Source of the DNA: Sutcliffiella horikoshii
GTDB taxonomy: Bacteria > Bacillota > Bacilli > Bacillales > Bacillaceae_I
Assembly (NCBI RefSeq): GCF_008180725.1
Contig: NZ_VTEV01000004.1
Span: 237,003 to 301,002, forward strand
Length of the DNA stretch: 64,000 nucleotides
Direction of reading: 5' to 3'
Shown here: positions 17,160 to 26,766 of the stretch, piece after piece
Position numbering within the stretch: position 1 is the first letter of the stretch
How the letters are laid out: every line of letters starts with the position of its first letter
Program-made: the position numbers and the translations under genes
The notes under the pieces: model-generated
Told to the model about the DNA's origin: nothing
Seen by the model: only the letters and a program-made list of their open reading frames with translations
Database searches by the model: none

Positions 17160-20100
17160 ATGATAAATACCAAACAGTTGGCACAATTAATGGAAGAGAA
17201 TAATTATCAAGCTGCACTCCAACTTTTTATAAGTACTCTTACCGATTATACGAAAAAGCCAAGATTATTAGCATTCCGGGAGGTCCTAGCGCTTACGGAT
17301 GAGGAACTGAGGCCCATTTTACAGGTTATGGACCTTGCTCTGATGGATGATGTTTCTGGAATGCTGATAAGAGCAAATCATCGAAAAAAGAAAACAGTAG
17401 CATCCAGCATCTGGTATTGTGAGGAACTTATTGATCTTGGAGATTTTATCAATGCAGAGGATTTATTATTAACATTAATACAGGAAGACCTAACAAAAAA
17501 AGAAGAAGAAAAAGTTGTCTATAACCTCGCTATTGCCTGTATCCGTATGCGCCGTTATCAAGCTGCCTATGACTATCTGAAGAAATGTGAAGAACTGACT
17601 CCCAACTCGATGAAAACACGCTGGGGTTACTATTATCTCCAAAAAGGTGAGTGGGAGGAAGGAGTAAAGCAACTCCTTGAAGGGTTACAGGATAAGAAAG
17701 ACGGTGCCTACGCCTTTGGAATGTTAATCAGGCATTATATGCTTCAAGGTAATTTGCAGGAGGCGAAAAAGTATATCGACCATGCAATCCTACAATATCC
17801 AAATTTTCCGAGGCTACAAATGGAGAAAATTCGCTATCTTTATAAAACAAAAGAGTGGTCCGAACTAAGGGAGGCAGTTAAAGAGCTTCAGCATGTTACT
17901 CCTTTTCATAGCTATCAGACAGTCAACAGCTTGTGGGTGGCAGAGAGTTTGTACCATCAACATGATATTTCCGCTTTGCGAGATTTTCTTCAAAAGAATG
18001 ATACGATAGCTACCCAATCCCATTTTAGGCATCTACCGGAAACAGTGAAAAGTGAATCTATATTAATAAATATGTACAAACCGACCCTTCAAAAAAACAA
18101 CTACTGTGTCCCAGCAAGTCTTGAGATGGTGTTCAGCATGTATAATCAACACGTTTCACAAGAGGAGGTGGCAGAGTCCATCTTTACCGTTTCAGGTTCT
18201 AGCATTTCCAAAGCTATTACGCTATTAGAGGAAAGAGGCTTTTACAGCCGATATTTTTATAGCGATGCGAAGCTTATCAAACAGATGTTACAATCAGGCA
18301 TCTCGGTCATTATGAGCTTGGAGTATCCTACATCTTCCCATGTACAGGTGGTGGTTGGATATGATGATAATCTGCAGTGTCTAATTATTCAGGATCCGAA
18401 CTTGACAGATGTTCTCTATGTGGAATATGAGAAGTTTCAGGAAGAATTCACCAATAGCCACGCGCTGGCGATTGCAGTCGTTCCATCACAACAGGCAGCT
18501 TTTCTCCATTTTTTAGACGATAAAGAACATGAAATTGCTGCTAGAACACAAGTGCTCGGAGAAAATTGTAATGAGGACTTTTCCGAAGAGGACAAAACCT
18601 TTATTCGTGAAAACATAACAAACATAATTGTCGCTGCAAGTTTCTTGAAATTCCTAGCAAAACAGGGTGAGGAAGATTTGCTGTTACAAGCAGCAGACGT
18701 TGTTGAACAGTCCAAATTTGAAAAAGAATATAAATATCTTATTATCGCAATGGCATATGTTCGCATAAAAAAATGGGGTAAGGCAGAAGAATACCTTGCA
18801 TATGTAAAACCTCATTATTATCCATCTGCTTACTGGTATTTAAAAGGAAGAATTCATTACGAGAAGAACGAACATGAAGAGGCGGCAAGCTGCTTCCAAA
18901 AAGGTATTACTTTTGAAGCGGATGACTTTGTTCTCTGGTCCTATCTAGCGCTTTCCACTTCCTTCCGAGGGTTAGATGAACAGGCTCTACGTTACTCGTC
19001 CATTGCAATGGATATTAACGATCTAGATACATTCACCAGAATCAACCATGGAATGATTTTGTTTGATAATAAGTTTTATACAGAGGCAAGAGAACAATTC
19101 AGCTCTGTCCTGAAGGAAGTAAAGTCGCACAGTCATGCTTGGTTTGAAAGAGCAAGATGTGACAAAGAATTAGAACGGTACCGTCATGCAGAAAGGGGAT
19201 TTCGAACAGCGATTTCACTCGATCCTGAAATTGCTGTACCATATCGCGATCTTTCCCAGCTGTACGAATTTGTCTATATGCAACCTGAGAAAGTGGAACC
19301 GCTTTTACATGTTGGATTAAAAGAAACAGACGAAGCAATTCTTCTACTTCTTGAACTTGGTGACTTCTATGAGCGCCAGAAAGAGTATGAAAAAGCAAGA
19401 GTTCAATACTTAGGAGCAACAGAGAAGTATCCGGAGGATTCTGCTGGCTGGGTAAATCTTGGTCATTTATTAAAAGAAGAAGGGAAATTCAGTGACGCGT
19501 ATGCATGGCTAAATGAGAACTATGAGAGATTTCAGGATGACAGTGAGTATTTGGTGAATGCAGGAAAATATATGTGGGAAGCTGCACTGGCAATGGATGC
19601 GCCACCAGGACATTTAGAACAGGCATTATCCTTATTGGAAAAAGGAATTAATTGCGCCCCTGCAAACGTGGAAGATGCATTGGAACTCTATGTTAATCTT
19701 ATTGAAGAGACTCCTTATAATGCTAGAGGATTCACGTTCCTGCAAAACAAACACGAAGAAGATGTAGAAAATTATCTATATCCATCATATTTGGGATGTC
19801 TTTATGAGAGTAGAGGGTTGTGGTATCAAGCGAAGGAATGTTATGAATTAGCTCTTTCCAAAGCTTACAAACTACTTCCTCTATACCGTCTTGGGGAAAT
19901 TTTGGTTAAGCTAGGGGAAGATAAGGAAGCAAGAAAATGTTACAAAATGGTCCTTGAACTTGATTCGACTCATGTTCAGGCCCACCTTAATATTGCTGAT
20001 ATCTGTCATCGACTAAACCATAAGGTACAAGAGCTTTTTCATATCCGTAAGGCGTTTGCACTTAACCCGTATGCTGTAAATATCGAGTATTTTGCCTCTC

Positions 20101-21386
20101 TTTTAAAGAAAAATGAACTATTGGAACTGAAAGAGAAATTAGATAGTCTTCTAAATGAAAGAAATGCTTCTTTTGTTTATGACAGCCTTGGATATATATA
20201 TGGAGCGCTTGGAGATCATGGGGCAGAAGAGGAGTATGTCTTGAAAGCCCTTGGTTTGGAACCAGACGAGATCCCACTTCTTATGCATCGGATACAAATT
20301 ATCTTGCGTAAGAAGAAATATGCAGAAGCCAAGAAAGAAATCTTACCATTAATATGTAAGGACATCGAAAACCGGAATTTGTATGAGTTGTTTGTAGAAA
20401 TTCATGTCGGTGCGGGTTCTATGCTAACTTTGGAAAAAGTCGTAAATCGACTTAAACTTTCTGACCAAGATAAGAGTATGGTCAGCATGTACACAGCTGC
20501 GGCCTTTGACAAAGTGCTTATGGCGAGAAGAGAAAAGGAAGAGTATGATCTATCCGAACGAAATTGGTTCAAGAAGCTGAAGAATTTTGGCAAAGCGAGT
20601 GTGGACTTTGGTGTTCTGATCAGTCTTTACGAAAACGCACTCAAACATGATAGGGAAAATGTCACCGCAGTATTCTGGCTGGCAGATGTTTACCTACAGC
20701 TTGAAATGAAAACGGACGCCATCAAGTCCTACGAAAAATTCTTAAAGTACCATTGGGAATCTGATGTAGCCTACCAGCTAACCTCTACGATACTGGAGTT
20801 ACTAGATAAAGAGGCGCCAGAGAAAAAATATCAACAATATTTATTGCGAGCGAAAGAACTGGTGGAAAGATGTCTGGCAGAAGAAGAAGCTCCTAGGTAT
20901 CTGTCACAGTATGGTTATGTGCTCAAGCTACTTGGTGATTTTAATAAAGCGGAATCAATCTATCAACAAGTTATTGAACTTGAATCCGACGATCCGGCTG
21001 CTTACTATCAGTTATCACTCCTTTACAGAGAAACCAACCGCGTTATAGAAGCGAAGGATACAATATGGAAAGCATTAGAAATTGCTCCGGACGACACGCA
21101 GATTATGAATGAAGCTAGTATAGCTTTAAGGTTAAATGGTGAATTCCATGAAGCATTAGAGTTGGTGAATAAGGCATTAGAAATTGGTCCTGAAGACGCT
21201 ATGCTATTATATAATCGTGCATGCTATTTGTCTCTTTTAGGGGAATTCGAGGAATCAGCCACTCACTTGGCTGAATTATTCGAAGCAGATGAGGATGGGG
21301 TTTTCATTGAAATGTCGTTGAATGATGAAGATTTGGAACCATTGAAGGAAGCAGGAATGTTTCCTTTGGAAGTGTCAGAGCAATAG
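17160..21386 (+). CDS. Giant TPR protein with embedded C39-like peptidase domain
   Basis: The 1408-residue product is mostly tetratricopeptide-like helical repeats (about residues 1-300 and 500-1390, e.g. PDDTQIMNEASIALRLNGEF). Around residues 308-440 lies a papain-like C39-type domain: NNYCVPASLEMVFSMY with Cys316, SSHVQVVVGYDD with His394, and IIQDPN with Asp412, a complete catalytic triad. No signal peptide or membrane helix is seen, so it is probably cytosolic. It stands alone, without an adjacent ABC exporter or double-glycine leader peptide. It may be a protease with a TPR substrate-recognition scaffold; the target is unknown. Confidence 0.85.
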   Translation: MINTKQLAQLMEENNYQAALQLFISTLTDYTKKPRLLAFREVLALTDEELRPILQVMDLALMDDVSGMLIRANHRKKKTVASSIWYCEELIDLGDFINAEDLLLTLIQEDLTKKEEEKVVYNLAIACIRMRRYQAAYDYLKKCEELTPNSMKTRWGYYYLQKGEWEEGVKQLLEGLQDKKDGAYAFGMLIRHYMLQGNLQEAKKYIDHAILQYPNFPRLQMEKIRYLYKTKEWSELREAVKELQHVTPFHSYQTVNSLWVAESLYHQHDISALRDFLQKNDTIATQSHFRHLPETVKSESILINMYKPTLQKNNYCVPASLEMVFSMYNQHVSQEEVAESIFTVSGSSISKAITLLEERGFYSRYFYSDAKLIKQMLQSGISVIMSLEYPTSSHVQVVVGYDDNLQCLIIQDPNLTDVLYVEYEKFQEEFTNSHALAIAVVPSQQAAFLHFLDDKEHEIAARTQVLGENCNEDFSEEDKTFIRENITNIIVAASFLKFLAKQGEEDLLLQAADVVEQSKFEKEYKYLIIAMAYVRIKKWGKAEEYLAYVKPHYYPSAYWYLKGRIHYEKNEHEEAASCFQKGITFEADDFVLWSYLALSTSFRGLDEQALRYSSIAMDINDLDTFTRINHGMILFDNKFYTEAREQFSSVLKEVKSHSHAWFERARCDKELERYRHAERGFRTAISLDPEIAVPYRDLSQLYEFVYMQPEKVEPLLHVGLKETDEAILLLLELGDFYERQKEYEKARVQYLGATEKYPEDSAGWVNLGHLLKEEGKFSDAYAWLNENYERFQDDSEYLVNAGKYMWEAALAMDAPPGHLEQALSLLEKGINCAPANVEDALELYVNLIEETPYNARGFTFLQNKHEEDVENYLYPSYLGCLYESRGLWYQAKECYELALSKAYKLLPLYRLGEILVKLGEDKEARKCYKMVLELDSTHVQAHLNIADICHRLNHKVQELFHIRKAFALNPYAVNIEYFASLLKKNELLELKEKLDSLLNERNASFVYDSLGYIYGALGDHGAEEEYVLKALGLEPDEIPLLMHRIQIILRKKKYAEAKKEILPLICKDIENRNLYELFVEIHVGAGSMLTLEKVVNRLKLSDQDKSMVSMYTAAAFDKVLMARREKEEYDLSERNWFKKLKNFGKASVDFGVLISLYENALKHDRENVTAVFWLADVYLQLEMKTDAIKSYEKFLKYHWESDVAYQLTSTILELLDKEAPEKKYQQYLLRAKELVERCLAEEEAPRYLSQYGYVLKLLGDFNKAESIYQQVIELESDDPAAYYQLSLLYRETNRVIEAKDTIWKALEIAPDDTQIMNEASIALRLNGEFHEALELVNKALEIGPEDAMLLYNRACYLSLLGEFEESATHLAELFEADEDGVFIEMSLNDEDLEPLKEAGMFPLEVSEQ

Positions 21387-21484
21387 TGGAGAGGAAACAG
21401 GGGCAATGCACATGGTGCTTGTTCCTGTTTTGTTTACATGCTACTATCATTAAAATAATTGTAATTTTTTCTATAGGAGGAAAC

Positions 21485-22042
21485 ATGGTGGAACATTCAA
21501 GAAAAGTAATTGTATACATCGCACAAAGTGTGGACGGGTTTATAGCAAAAAAAGACGATAATATCGACTGGCTTTCCATGGTAGATACCCCTGGAGAAGA
21601 TTATGGGTATTTGGCTTTTGTAGAAAGTGTGGACACAGTTATAATGGGTAGAAGAACGTATGAGAAAGTATTGTCTTTTGGCGTGGAATTTCCCCACAAG
21701 GAAAGAAAAACCTATGTTCTCTCCAATTCTAAAGAAGGATCAGATAATAATGTTGAATACTACACAGGCGATGTAAAAGAATTAATTGATAACATTCGCT
21801 CAACTGGTGGAGGACATATATTTGTTGATGGCGGAGCGGAAGTAATAAAAGAGTTCGTCAGGCAAGACCTAATTGACGAGTATGTCCTATCAACAATACC
21901 AATCCTTATTGGGAATGGCATTAGATTATTTAAAGAAACCGAACAAGAAAATAAGCTAGAGCTTTTGGAGAGTAAGTCATTCTCTTCAGGACTGGTTCAG
22001 AATCGATATTTAGTAATAAGAGACGAAATTAAGCAGGTGTAA
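21485..22042 (+). CDS. Dihydrofolate reductase-like protein (RibD C-terminal domain family)
   Basis: The 185-residue product has a DHFR-fold domain of the RibD_C type. It has IAQSVDGFIAKKDDNIDWL at the N-terminus, VDTVIMGRRTYEKVL, and GGGHIFVDGGAEVIKEF, matching the NADPH-binding segments. Such YwjB/YyaP-like proteins have no settled substrate. The start is ATG 21485 with AGGAGG at 21475-21480; a longer frame back to 21386 lacks such a site. A hairpin with T5 follows. Confidence 0.85.
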   Translation: MVEHSRKVIVYIAQSVDGFIAKKDDNIDWLSMVDTPGEDYGYLAFVESVDTVIMGRRTYEKVLSFGVEFPHKERKTYVLSNSKEGSDNNVEYYTGDVKELIDNIRSTGGGHIFVDGGAEVIKEFVRQDLIDEYVLSTIPILIGNGIRLFKETEQENKLELLESKSFSSGLVQNRYLVIRDEIKQV

Positions 22043-22069
22043 CTCTTTTGGAGTGCAACTGCTTTTTGT
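22032..22069 (+). terminator. Weak intrinsic terminator
   Basis: GCAGGTG pairs with CAACTGC (one mismatch) around a long loop, followed by TTTTTG, directly at the end of the DHFR-like gene. Confidence 0.5.
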
Positions 22070-22091
22070 ATTTTGATTGGGAAAAAAGGAG

Positions 22092-22217
22092 ATTCTACCG
22101 TTTACTTGCCCGCTTCGACCGTTAAACTGCCTACTTCTACATTTCCCGGATAACCTTCTACATTTCCCAGCCAAACTTCTACCTTCAAATTCAAAACTTC
22201 TACAATTTTGCGTGGAC
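22092..22217. repeat. Tandem array, 6 units of 21 bp
   Basis: Units start at 22092, 22113, 22134, 22155, 22176 and 22197. Most begin CTTCTAC, and units 3 and 4 share CTTCTACATTTCCC. A 63-codon frame through the array gives seven-residue repeats (LLHFPDN, LLHFPAK), but it has no clear ribosome binding site and a low-complexity product, so I treat it as non-coding repeat DNA. Confidence 0.7.
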
Positions 22218-22277
22218 TCAACCTTATTTGTGAGAGATAATAAGCTATATGGTAGTTATTGGAGGTAAAGGGAAATT

Positions 22278-23426
22278 ATGAAACTAACCATCATCAAAGC
22301 TCTTTCATTTCTCTGTACGGTATTAATCTTGTATCTGTTATTGTGGCCTGTCTCGATTGACCCTGTTGTATGGGATTCTCCGAAATCGAAGGGATACATC
22401 GGTGCTTACGAAAAAAATAATAGATTAAATGAAATGGAATTTCTTTCAATTGGAAAATATGAAGAGCCTGAGCATATCGTCTATCGGGAAGGATGGTTGT
22501 ACGCTGCCACAAAAACAGGTGCAATCATTCGTGTACGAGAGGATGGTACAGAATTACAGGAAATTGCCAATATGAAAGTCAGACCTTTAGGCTTTGACTT
22601 TGATAACGAAGGGTCAATTGTGGTTGCTGACCCCCTTTATGGTAATCATGGCGGATTACTTAAAATAAGCAACTATGAAGAAGGTGATCCAGAAATCGAA
22701 CTTTTAACAGACACCGCTGAAGAAACCGAAGCTCCATTTAGGTTTGTTGATGCGGTAGTAGTTTCTAATAGTGGAATCATTTATTTTACTGATGCTTCTC
22801 AAAGAACAAAAGCGAAAGAGATCGGTGATGTTGGACGGGCTGGAGAGATAGATATTCTCGAAAATAGCAGTACAGGAAGAGTATTGGAGTATGATCCGAC
22901 TACGAAAAAAACTAGAGTTCTGGTGAAAGATATTAGTTTTGCAAACGGATTAGCATTAAGTATGGACGAAAAACATCTCTTAATAAATGAAACGGGAAGA
23001 TACCGCGTCTGGAAATTAAATCTAGAATCAGATCAAACAATAAGTACAAAGAATAAAAGTGAATATTTAGAAGTTCTAATAGATAACCTACCTGGACTAC
23101 CTGATAATATGATGCGTGGAAATGACGGTAGAATCTGGATTGGCTTAATTATGCCTAGAAATGACTTTTTGGAATTTAGTTCTGATAAGCCCATATTAAG
23201 GAAAATGGCAATGCGTCTTCCAGCTAAGATGTTACCTAAAGGGTCTGGGTACTCGCATGTTATTGCAATTAATGAATCAGGCGAAGTAGTAGAGGATATG
23301 CAAAGTGATTCTCTTCCATTTACTTCTATTACAGGAGTAACCGAAACAGAAGACAACCTATATTTTCATCATCTTAACGAAATGAATTCGATCGGGGTAC
23401 TGTATAAAGAAGATGTTGGCTTGTAG
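22278..23426 (+). CDS. SMP-30/strictosidine synthase-like six-bladed propeller protein
   Basis: The 382-residue product has an N-terminal signal-anchor helix (residues 7-26) followed by a beta-propeller of the strictosidine synthase/gluconolactonase-like type. Motifs include RPLGFDFDNEGSIVVADPLYG, FVDAVVVSNSGIIYFTDAS, GRVLEYDPTTKKTRVL, FANGLALSMDEKHLLI and LPDNMMRGNDGRIWIGL (quoted in parts). The enzymes of this family act as lactonases or related hydrolases; the substrate here is unknown. It is probably exposed outside the membrane. GGAGG precedes ATG 22278, and a 21-bp tandem array lies just upstream. Confidence 0.8.
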   Translation: MKLTIIKALSFLCTVLILYLLLWPVSIDPVVWDSPKSKGYIGAYEKNNRLNEMEFLSIGKYEEPEHIVYREGWLYAATKTGAIIRVREDGTELQEIANMKVRPLGFDFDNEGSIVVADPLYGNHGGLLKISNYEEGDPEIELLTDTAEETEAPFRFVDAVVVSNSGIIYFTDASQRTKAKEIGDVGRAGEIDILENSSTGRVLEYDPTTKKTRVLVKDISFANGLALSMDEKHLLINETGRYRVWKLNLESDQTISTKNKSEYLEVLIDNLPGLPDNMMRGNDGRIWIGLIMPRNDFLEFSSDKPILRKMAMRLPAKMLPKGSGYSHVIAINESGEVVEDMQSDSLPFTSITGVTETEDNLYFHHLNEMNSIGVLYKEDVGL

Positions 23427-23530
23427 AAGAAAGGGTGAAAAGATGATTTTCTTTTCCGCAAAAAATGGCTGTTATAAGAGCTGAAAGAATCCCTTAATCG
23501 TTCGACCGTTCATGTTAGGCCTTCACCTAT

Positions 23531-23570
23531 CACCCCATTATTCCATAAGATATCAAAAACTAATGGGGTG
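23531..23570 (+). promoter_or_regulatory. Hairpin that can sequester the ribosome binding site
   Basis: CACCCCATTA (23531-23540) and TAATGGGGTG (23561-23570) are perfect 10-bp complements separated by 20 nt. The right arm contains the GGGGTG Shine-Dalgarno of the gene at 23580. Pairing would hide the ribosome binding site in the mRNA. Confidence 0.6.
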
Positions 23571-23579
23571 ACCATATAT

Positions 23580-25301
23580 ATGTTCGGAAGAATTATTAAA
23601 CCGCGTTTGTTTCCTGCATCGGTAAGAACGGTTGAAGGAACAAAGTGGGGATATATAGATGAGAAGGGGAAGTTTGTGTTAAAGCCTAGCTTTGAAGATG
23701 CGGGGGAGTTTCAGCAAAACGGGCTAGCGATTGTTCGTAAAGGTGGGGCAGGGGTTATTACACAAACCGGTAAATTTGTGGTTCGCCCCAAGTACAGCTC
23801 CATTTTTCCATTTACAGAGGGCCGCGCCATAGCTATGTTGAATGAGGGTGGTTCAGTAGTCTTAAATGAAAAAGGTAAAGTATTGACGCAAAAAACATAT
23901 TCGTTTATTAGTCCCTATCAAGGGGGCCGTGCAGTTTTCCAAGATTCTCAAGATGGGGGAACCACACTTTATGGATACTTAGATCTGAACGGTAATGTAG
24001 CAATTCCTGCTCAATTCCAGTATGCCTTTGATATGAGTAGCGGCAAAGCACTCGTACAGGTGAAAGATAGCTTATATGCTTTATTAAATTCTACTGGCAC
24101 CCAACTACAAACGTATCCGTACGAACAGATGAATGGATTAAGTGAAGGGCTACTCTCCTTCAAGAAAACCTATCAGGATAAAGCGGGGTATGTAGATGAG
24201 TCAGGGAATGTCGTCATAAAACCGCAATTTGGTATGGCATTACCTTTTCAGGGGGGGAGGGCAGTTGTCAATGCTTCCAATGATTATAAAAATAAATTCG
24301 GTTTAATTGATAAGAGCGGAAACTATATCATTCCTCCAAGATATAACGATGTGAACCAACTTGGTGGGAACAGGGCAGCTATCGGAAGAGCCATTAACCC
24401 TGAAGAACCATTTGTTGGCTCGACATATGCCATAGCGGATACGGTGAGCGGACAGATAATGACTGAGTTTCAATATGATACAGTGAACAACTACAAAGGG
24501 GAATATAGCTCTGTGACGCAAGGGCTTAAAAGTTTCTTTATCAACAAAAGCGGCAGACAGGCAAAAGACCTTCCTGTTATAGATGGCATTGGAACGCTTT
24601 CTATCGAAGGGCAGTTGGTGAGGGCATTTGTGGATCAGAGGTTGTCCTATTATGATAAAGCTGGCAATCTAGTGTATGCTCAAAATTCAGTCATTCCTGT
24701 AAATAGGAATGTCTCAATCCGCGAAGAAAAATACCGGCCAAACAAAGATTATCTCGTGTATTATCCACAGTTACAGGGAATGAAAAATAAAGAAGCAGAG
24801 AAAAAAGTCAACGAAGTATTACGTACACAATCTCAAATTATTCCTATTCCCCCGGATAAACAGCTGGATTATAATTACACAGGTGATTTTTCTGTGCAAT
24901 TTTATAAAAAGAACTTACTAATACTAGAGCTTAATGGCTACAACTATCCTTTTGGAGCAGCACATGGCATGCCAACACAAATCATGGTGCCAATAGATAT
25001 CAGCACAGGTAAAATATACGTGTTGAAAGACTTGTTCAAACCCAACAGTGATTACGTGAAAGTATTAAGTGATTTGGTTGAAGAACAAATACAGGAAAAT
25101 CCTGATAACTACTTCCCAGATTCATTTAAAGGGATTCAACCTGATCAGCCATTCTATTTATCTAGTGATGCGTTGTTCCTCTATTTTACGCCATATGAGA
25201 TAGCCCCATATGCAGCTGGGTTCCCTACATTTGAAATCCCTTTCAAACAGATAAATAACATCATTGACAAAAAAGGCGCGTTTTGGCGGTCGTTTCATTA
25301 A
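23580..25301 (+). CDS. WG-repeat protein with C-terminal DUF3298-like domain
   Basis: The product has about 573 residues. The first ~370 hold repeated WG (KWG) motifs such as GTKWGYIDEKGKFVLKPSF, AGYVDESGNVVIKPQFG and NKFGLIDKSGNYIIPPRY, a repeat of unknown function. From about residue 395 a domain resembling DUF3298 (RsiV-like) follows, with NYPFGAAHGMPT, TGKIYVLKDLF and a terminal FEIPFKQINNII. No signal peptide is seen. ATG 23580, 9 nt after GGGGTG, is chosen over GTG 23568. The ribosome binding site lies in a perfect inverted repeat. Confidence 0.82.
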   Translation: MFGRIIKPRLFPASVRTVEGTKWGYIDEKGKFVLKPSFEDAGEFQQNGLAIVRKGGAGVITQTGKFVVRPKYSSIFPFTEGRAIAMLNEGGSVVLNEKGKVLTQKTYSFISPYQGGRAVFQDSQDGGTTLYGYLDLNGNVAIPAQFQYAFDMSSGKALVQVKDSLYALLNSTGTQLQTYPYEQMNGLSEGLLSFKKTYQDKAGYVDESGNVVIKPQFGMALPFQGGRAVVNASNDYKNKFGLIDKSGNYIIPPRYNDVNQLGGNRAAIGRAINPEEPFVGSTYAIADTVSGQIMTEFQYDTVNNYKGEYSSVTQGLKSFFINKSGRQAKDLPVIDGIGTLSIEGQLVRAFVDQRLSYYDKAGNLVYAQNSVIPVNRNVSIREEKYRPNKDYLVYYPQLQGMKNKEAEKKVNEVLRTQSQIIPIPPDKQLDYNYTGDFSVQFYKKNLLILELNGYNYPFGAAHGMPTQIMVPIDISTGKIYVLKDLFKPNSDYVKVLSDLVEEQIQENPDNYFPDSFKGIQPDQPFYLSSDALFLYFTPYEIAPYAAGFPTFEIPFKQINNIIDKKGAFWRSFH

Positions 25302-25317
25302 TTGTATAGATATAAAG

Positions 25318-25355
25318 AAAAAGGTAGCTTCTTCATCAGAAGTCTACCTTTTTTC
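25318..25355. terminator. Bidirectional intrinsic terminator
   Basis: AAAAAGGTAG pairs with CTACCTTTTTT across a 16-nt loop. The A-run and T-run flanks allow it to serve both the WG-repeat gene and the convergent kinase gene. Confidence 0.8.
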
Positions 25356-26647
25356 TATGTAGGAATGGTGATGATAAAGGTGGTGCCTTTTCCTTTTTTA
25401 CTTTTTACATTTATGGTCCCTTTGACTTTATTGATTGTACTGTACACCATCAACATTCCAAGGCCGGTTCCTTCTTCTTTCGTTGAGAAATACGGCTTAC
25501 CTAACCGGTTTATTTCATCGGAAGTCATGCCAATTCCTGAATCATTTATTGTAATAATGATGTCGTTCTTTACCTCCGTAATTGCAATAGAAAGTATACC
25601 TCCATTAGGTTTCATCGCCTCTATACTGTTTTTGAAAAGGTTAATGAAACATTGTTGCAATTGGTTGCGGTCATAGGACGTTTTCAATGTGTTGTAAAAG
25701 GAATATTGAACTTCGACCTGATGCATGGCTGCATATGGGATGATAAGATTTTTTGTATATTCAGCCTCTTCTTCTAGATTAGAGTAGACCATATTTTCAG
25801 ATTGTGGTTTTGCAAATGATAGGTAGTCACTCACAATTTTTTCTGCTCGTTTTAATTCTTGCAAGGAGAGATCTAAATATCTCTTTTCTTCCACACCAAT
25901 TGTCTTTGATTTACCCAGTAATTGAAGGAAACCGCTCGTAACCGTTAATGGATTCCTAATCTCATGCGAAACACTTGCAGACAGTTCACTTACCACATTT
26001 AGTCGTTCGGCACTGATGTAGCGCTCACGATTTCGAATATTAAGTATGATCTTTTCTATTAGTATGATAATAACTCCCATTAACGCTGCATGCGTTGTGA
26101 CGGCATATATACTTAGCATGATAAATTCGCTAGTTAATTTTTCGAAATACAGACTTAGTAGAATAAGGTAGATTCCCATAAACACCGTTATTATACCAGC
26201 TGAAAATATCAATCTATTCTTTGGTTTAAATGTCAAAAACATATTTTTTAGAAATGGAACGAATAAAAATACAATTGTAGAAGTAAGGAAAGAATTGAGA
26301 GTTCCTTCCCCTCCGATATAAAAACGGAATAAATTTAAGACTATGTAAAGCGGAAAAGCATACTTATGACCAGAATATAGCGCAATAATGAAAAAAGGGA
26401 TATAGCGTAAATCGAAAATGAACCCTAATTGTAAATGAATAGGGTGAGACATACATAGCACCATGGAAATAGTGGCAAATAAACTGTACATCCACCTATT
26501 AAATGTATGATGTTTGTCTTCAAAAAATACTAGATAGATGATAATAGGTAATATCAAAAAAAGAAAATTCAATAATAATGTTTCAATCAAGAGGTTAAAC
26601 GTCCCTTCTGTTGCAACTTCCATTCCCATTAATAATAGCAGAAACAT
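25355..26647 (-). CDS. Sensor histidine kinase, KinB-like (multi-TM sensor)
   Basis: The 430-residue product has five to six membrane helices in residues 1-200 (LYT-type 5TM sensor region), then a HisKA domain with the phospho-acceptor His228 in SVSHEIRNPLTV, and a HATPase domain with N box NLFKNSIEAM, G1 box NDSGIGM and G2 box GTGLGMLM. It resembles KinB-type sporulation kinases, which feed the Spo0 phosphorelay. No response regulator is adjacent, which fits an orphan phosphorelay kinase. The start is uncertain, since no good Shine-Dalgarno is seen at ATG 26647. Confidence 0.85.
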   Translation of the reverse strand: MFLLLLMGMEVATEGTFNLLIETLLLNFLFLILPIIIYLVFFEDKHHTFNRWMYSLFATISMVLCMSHPIHLQLGFIFDLRYIPFFIIALYSGHKYAFPLYIVLNLFRFYIGGEGTLNSFLTSTIVFLFVPFLKNMFLTFKPKNRLIFSAGIITVFMGIYLILLSLYFEKLTSEFIMLSIYAVTTHAALMGVIIILIEKIILNIRNRERYISAERLNVVSELSASVSHEIRNPLTVTSGFLQLLGKSKTIGVEEKRYLDLSLQELKRAEKIVSDYLSFAKPQSENMVYSNLEEEAEYTKNLIIPYAAMHQVEVQYSFYNTLKTSYDRNQLQQCFINLFKNSIEAMKPNGGILSIAITEVKNDIIITINDSGIGMTSDEINRLGKPYFSTKEEGTGLGMLMVYSTINKVKGTINVKSKKGKGTTFIITIPT

Positions 26648-26703
26648 TAAAATTTTGAAGCTAATAATAGTAACTATGTGTAAATATTTCTAACAAACAG
26701 GAA

Positions 26704-26733
26704 CAGGCACCAAATTTTAGTGCCTGCTTGACA
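26704..26733 (-). terminator. Hairpin after the catalase gene
   Basis: CAGGCAC pairs with GTGCCTG over a 9-nt loop. On the minus strand a T-rich but interrupted tail follows, downstream of katA. Confidence 0.55.
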
Positions 26734-26766
26734 GAAGTGAGAATAAAAGAGAAATGAAAATGTATT

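Noticed and set aside
22077-22268. 63-codon frame with LLHFPxx heptad-like repeats
   Set aside because: It coincides with the 21-bp DNA array, has a weak start and a low-complexity product; treated as repeat DNA.
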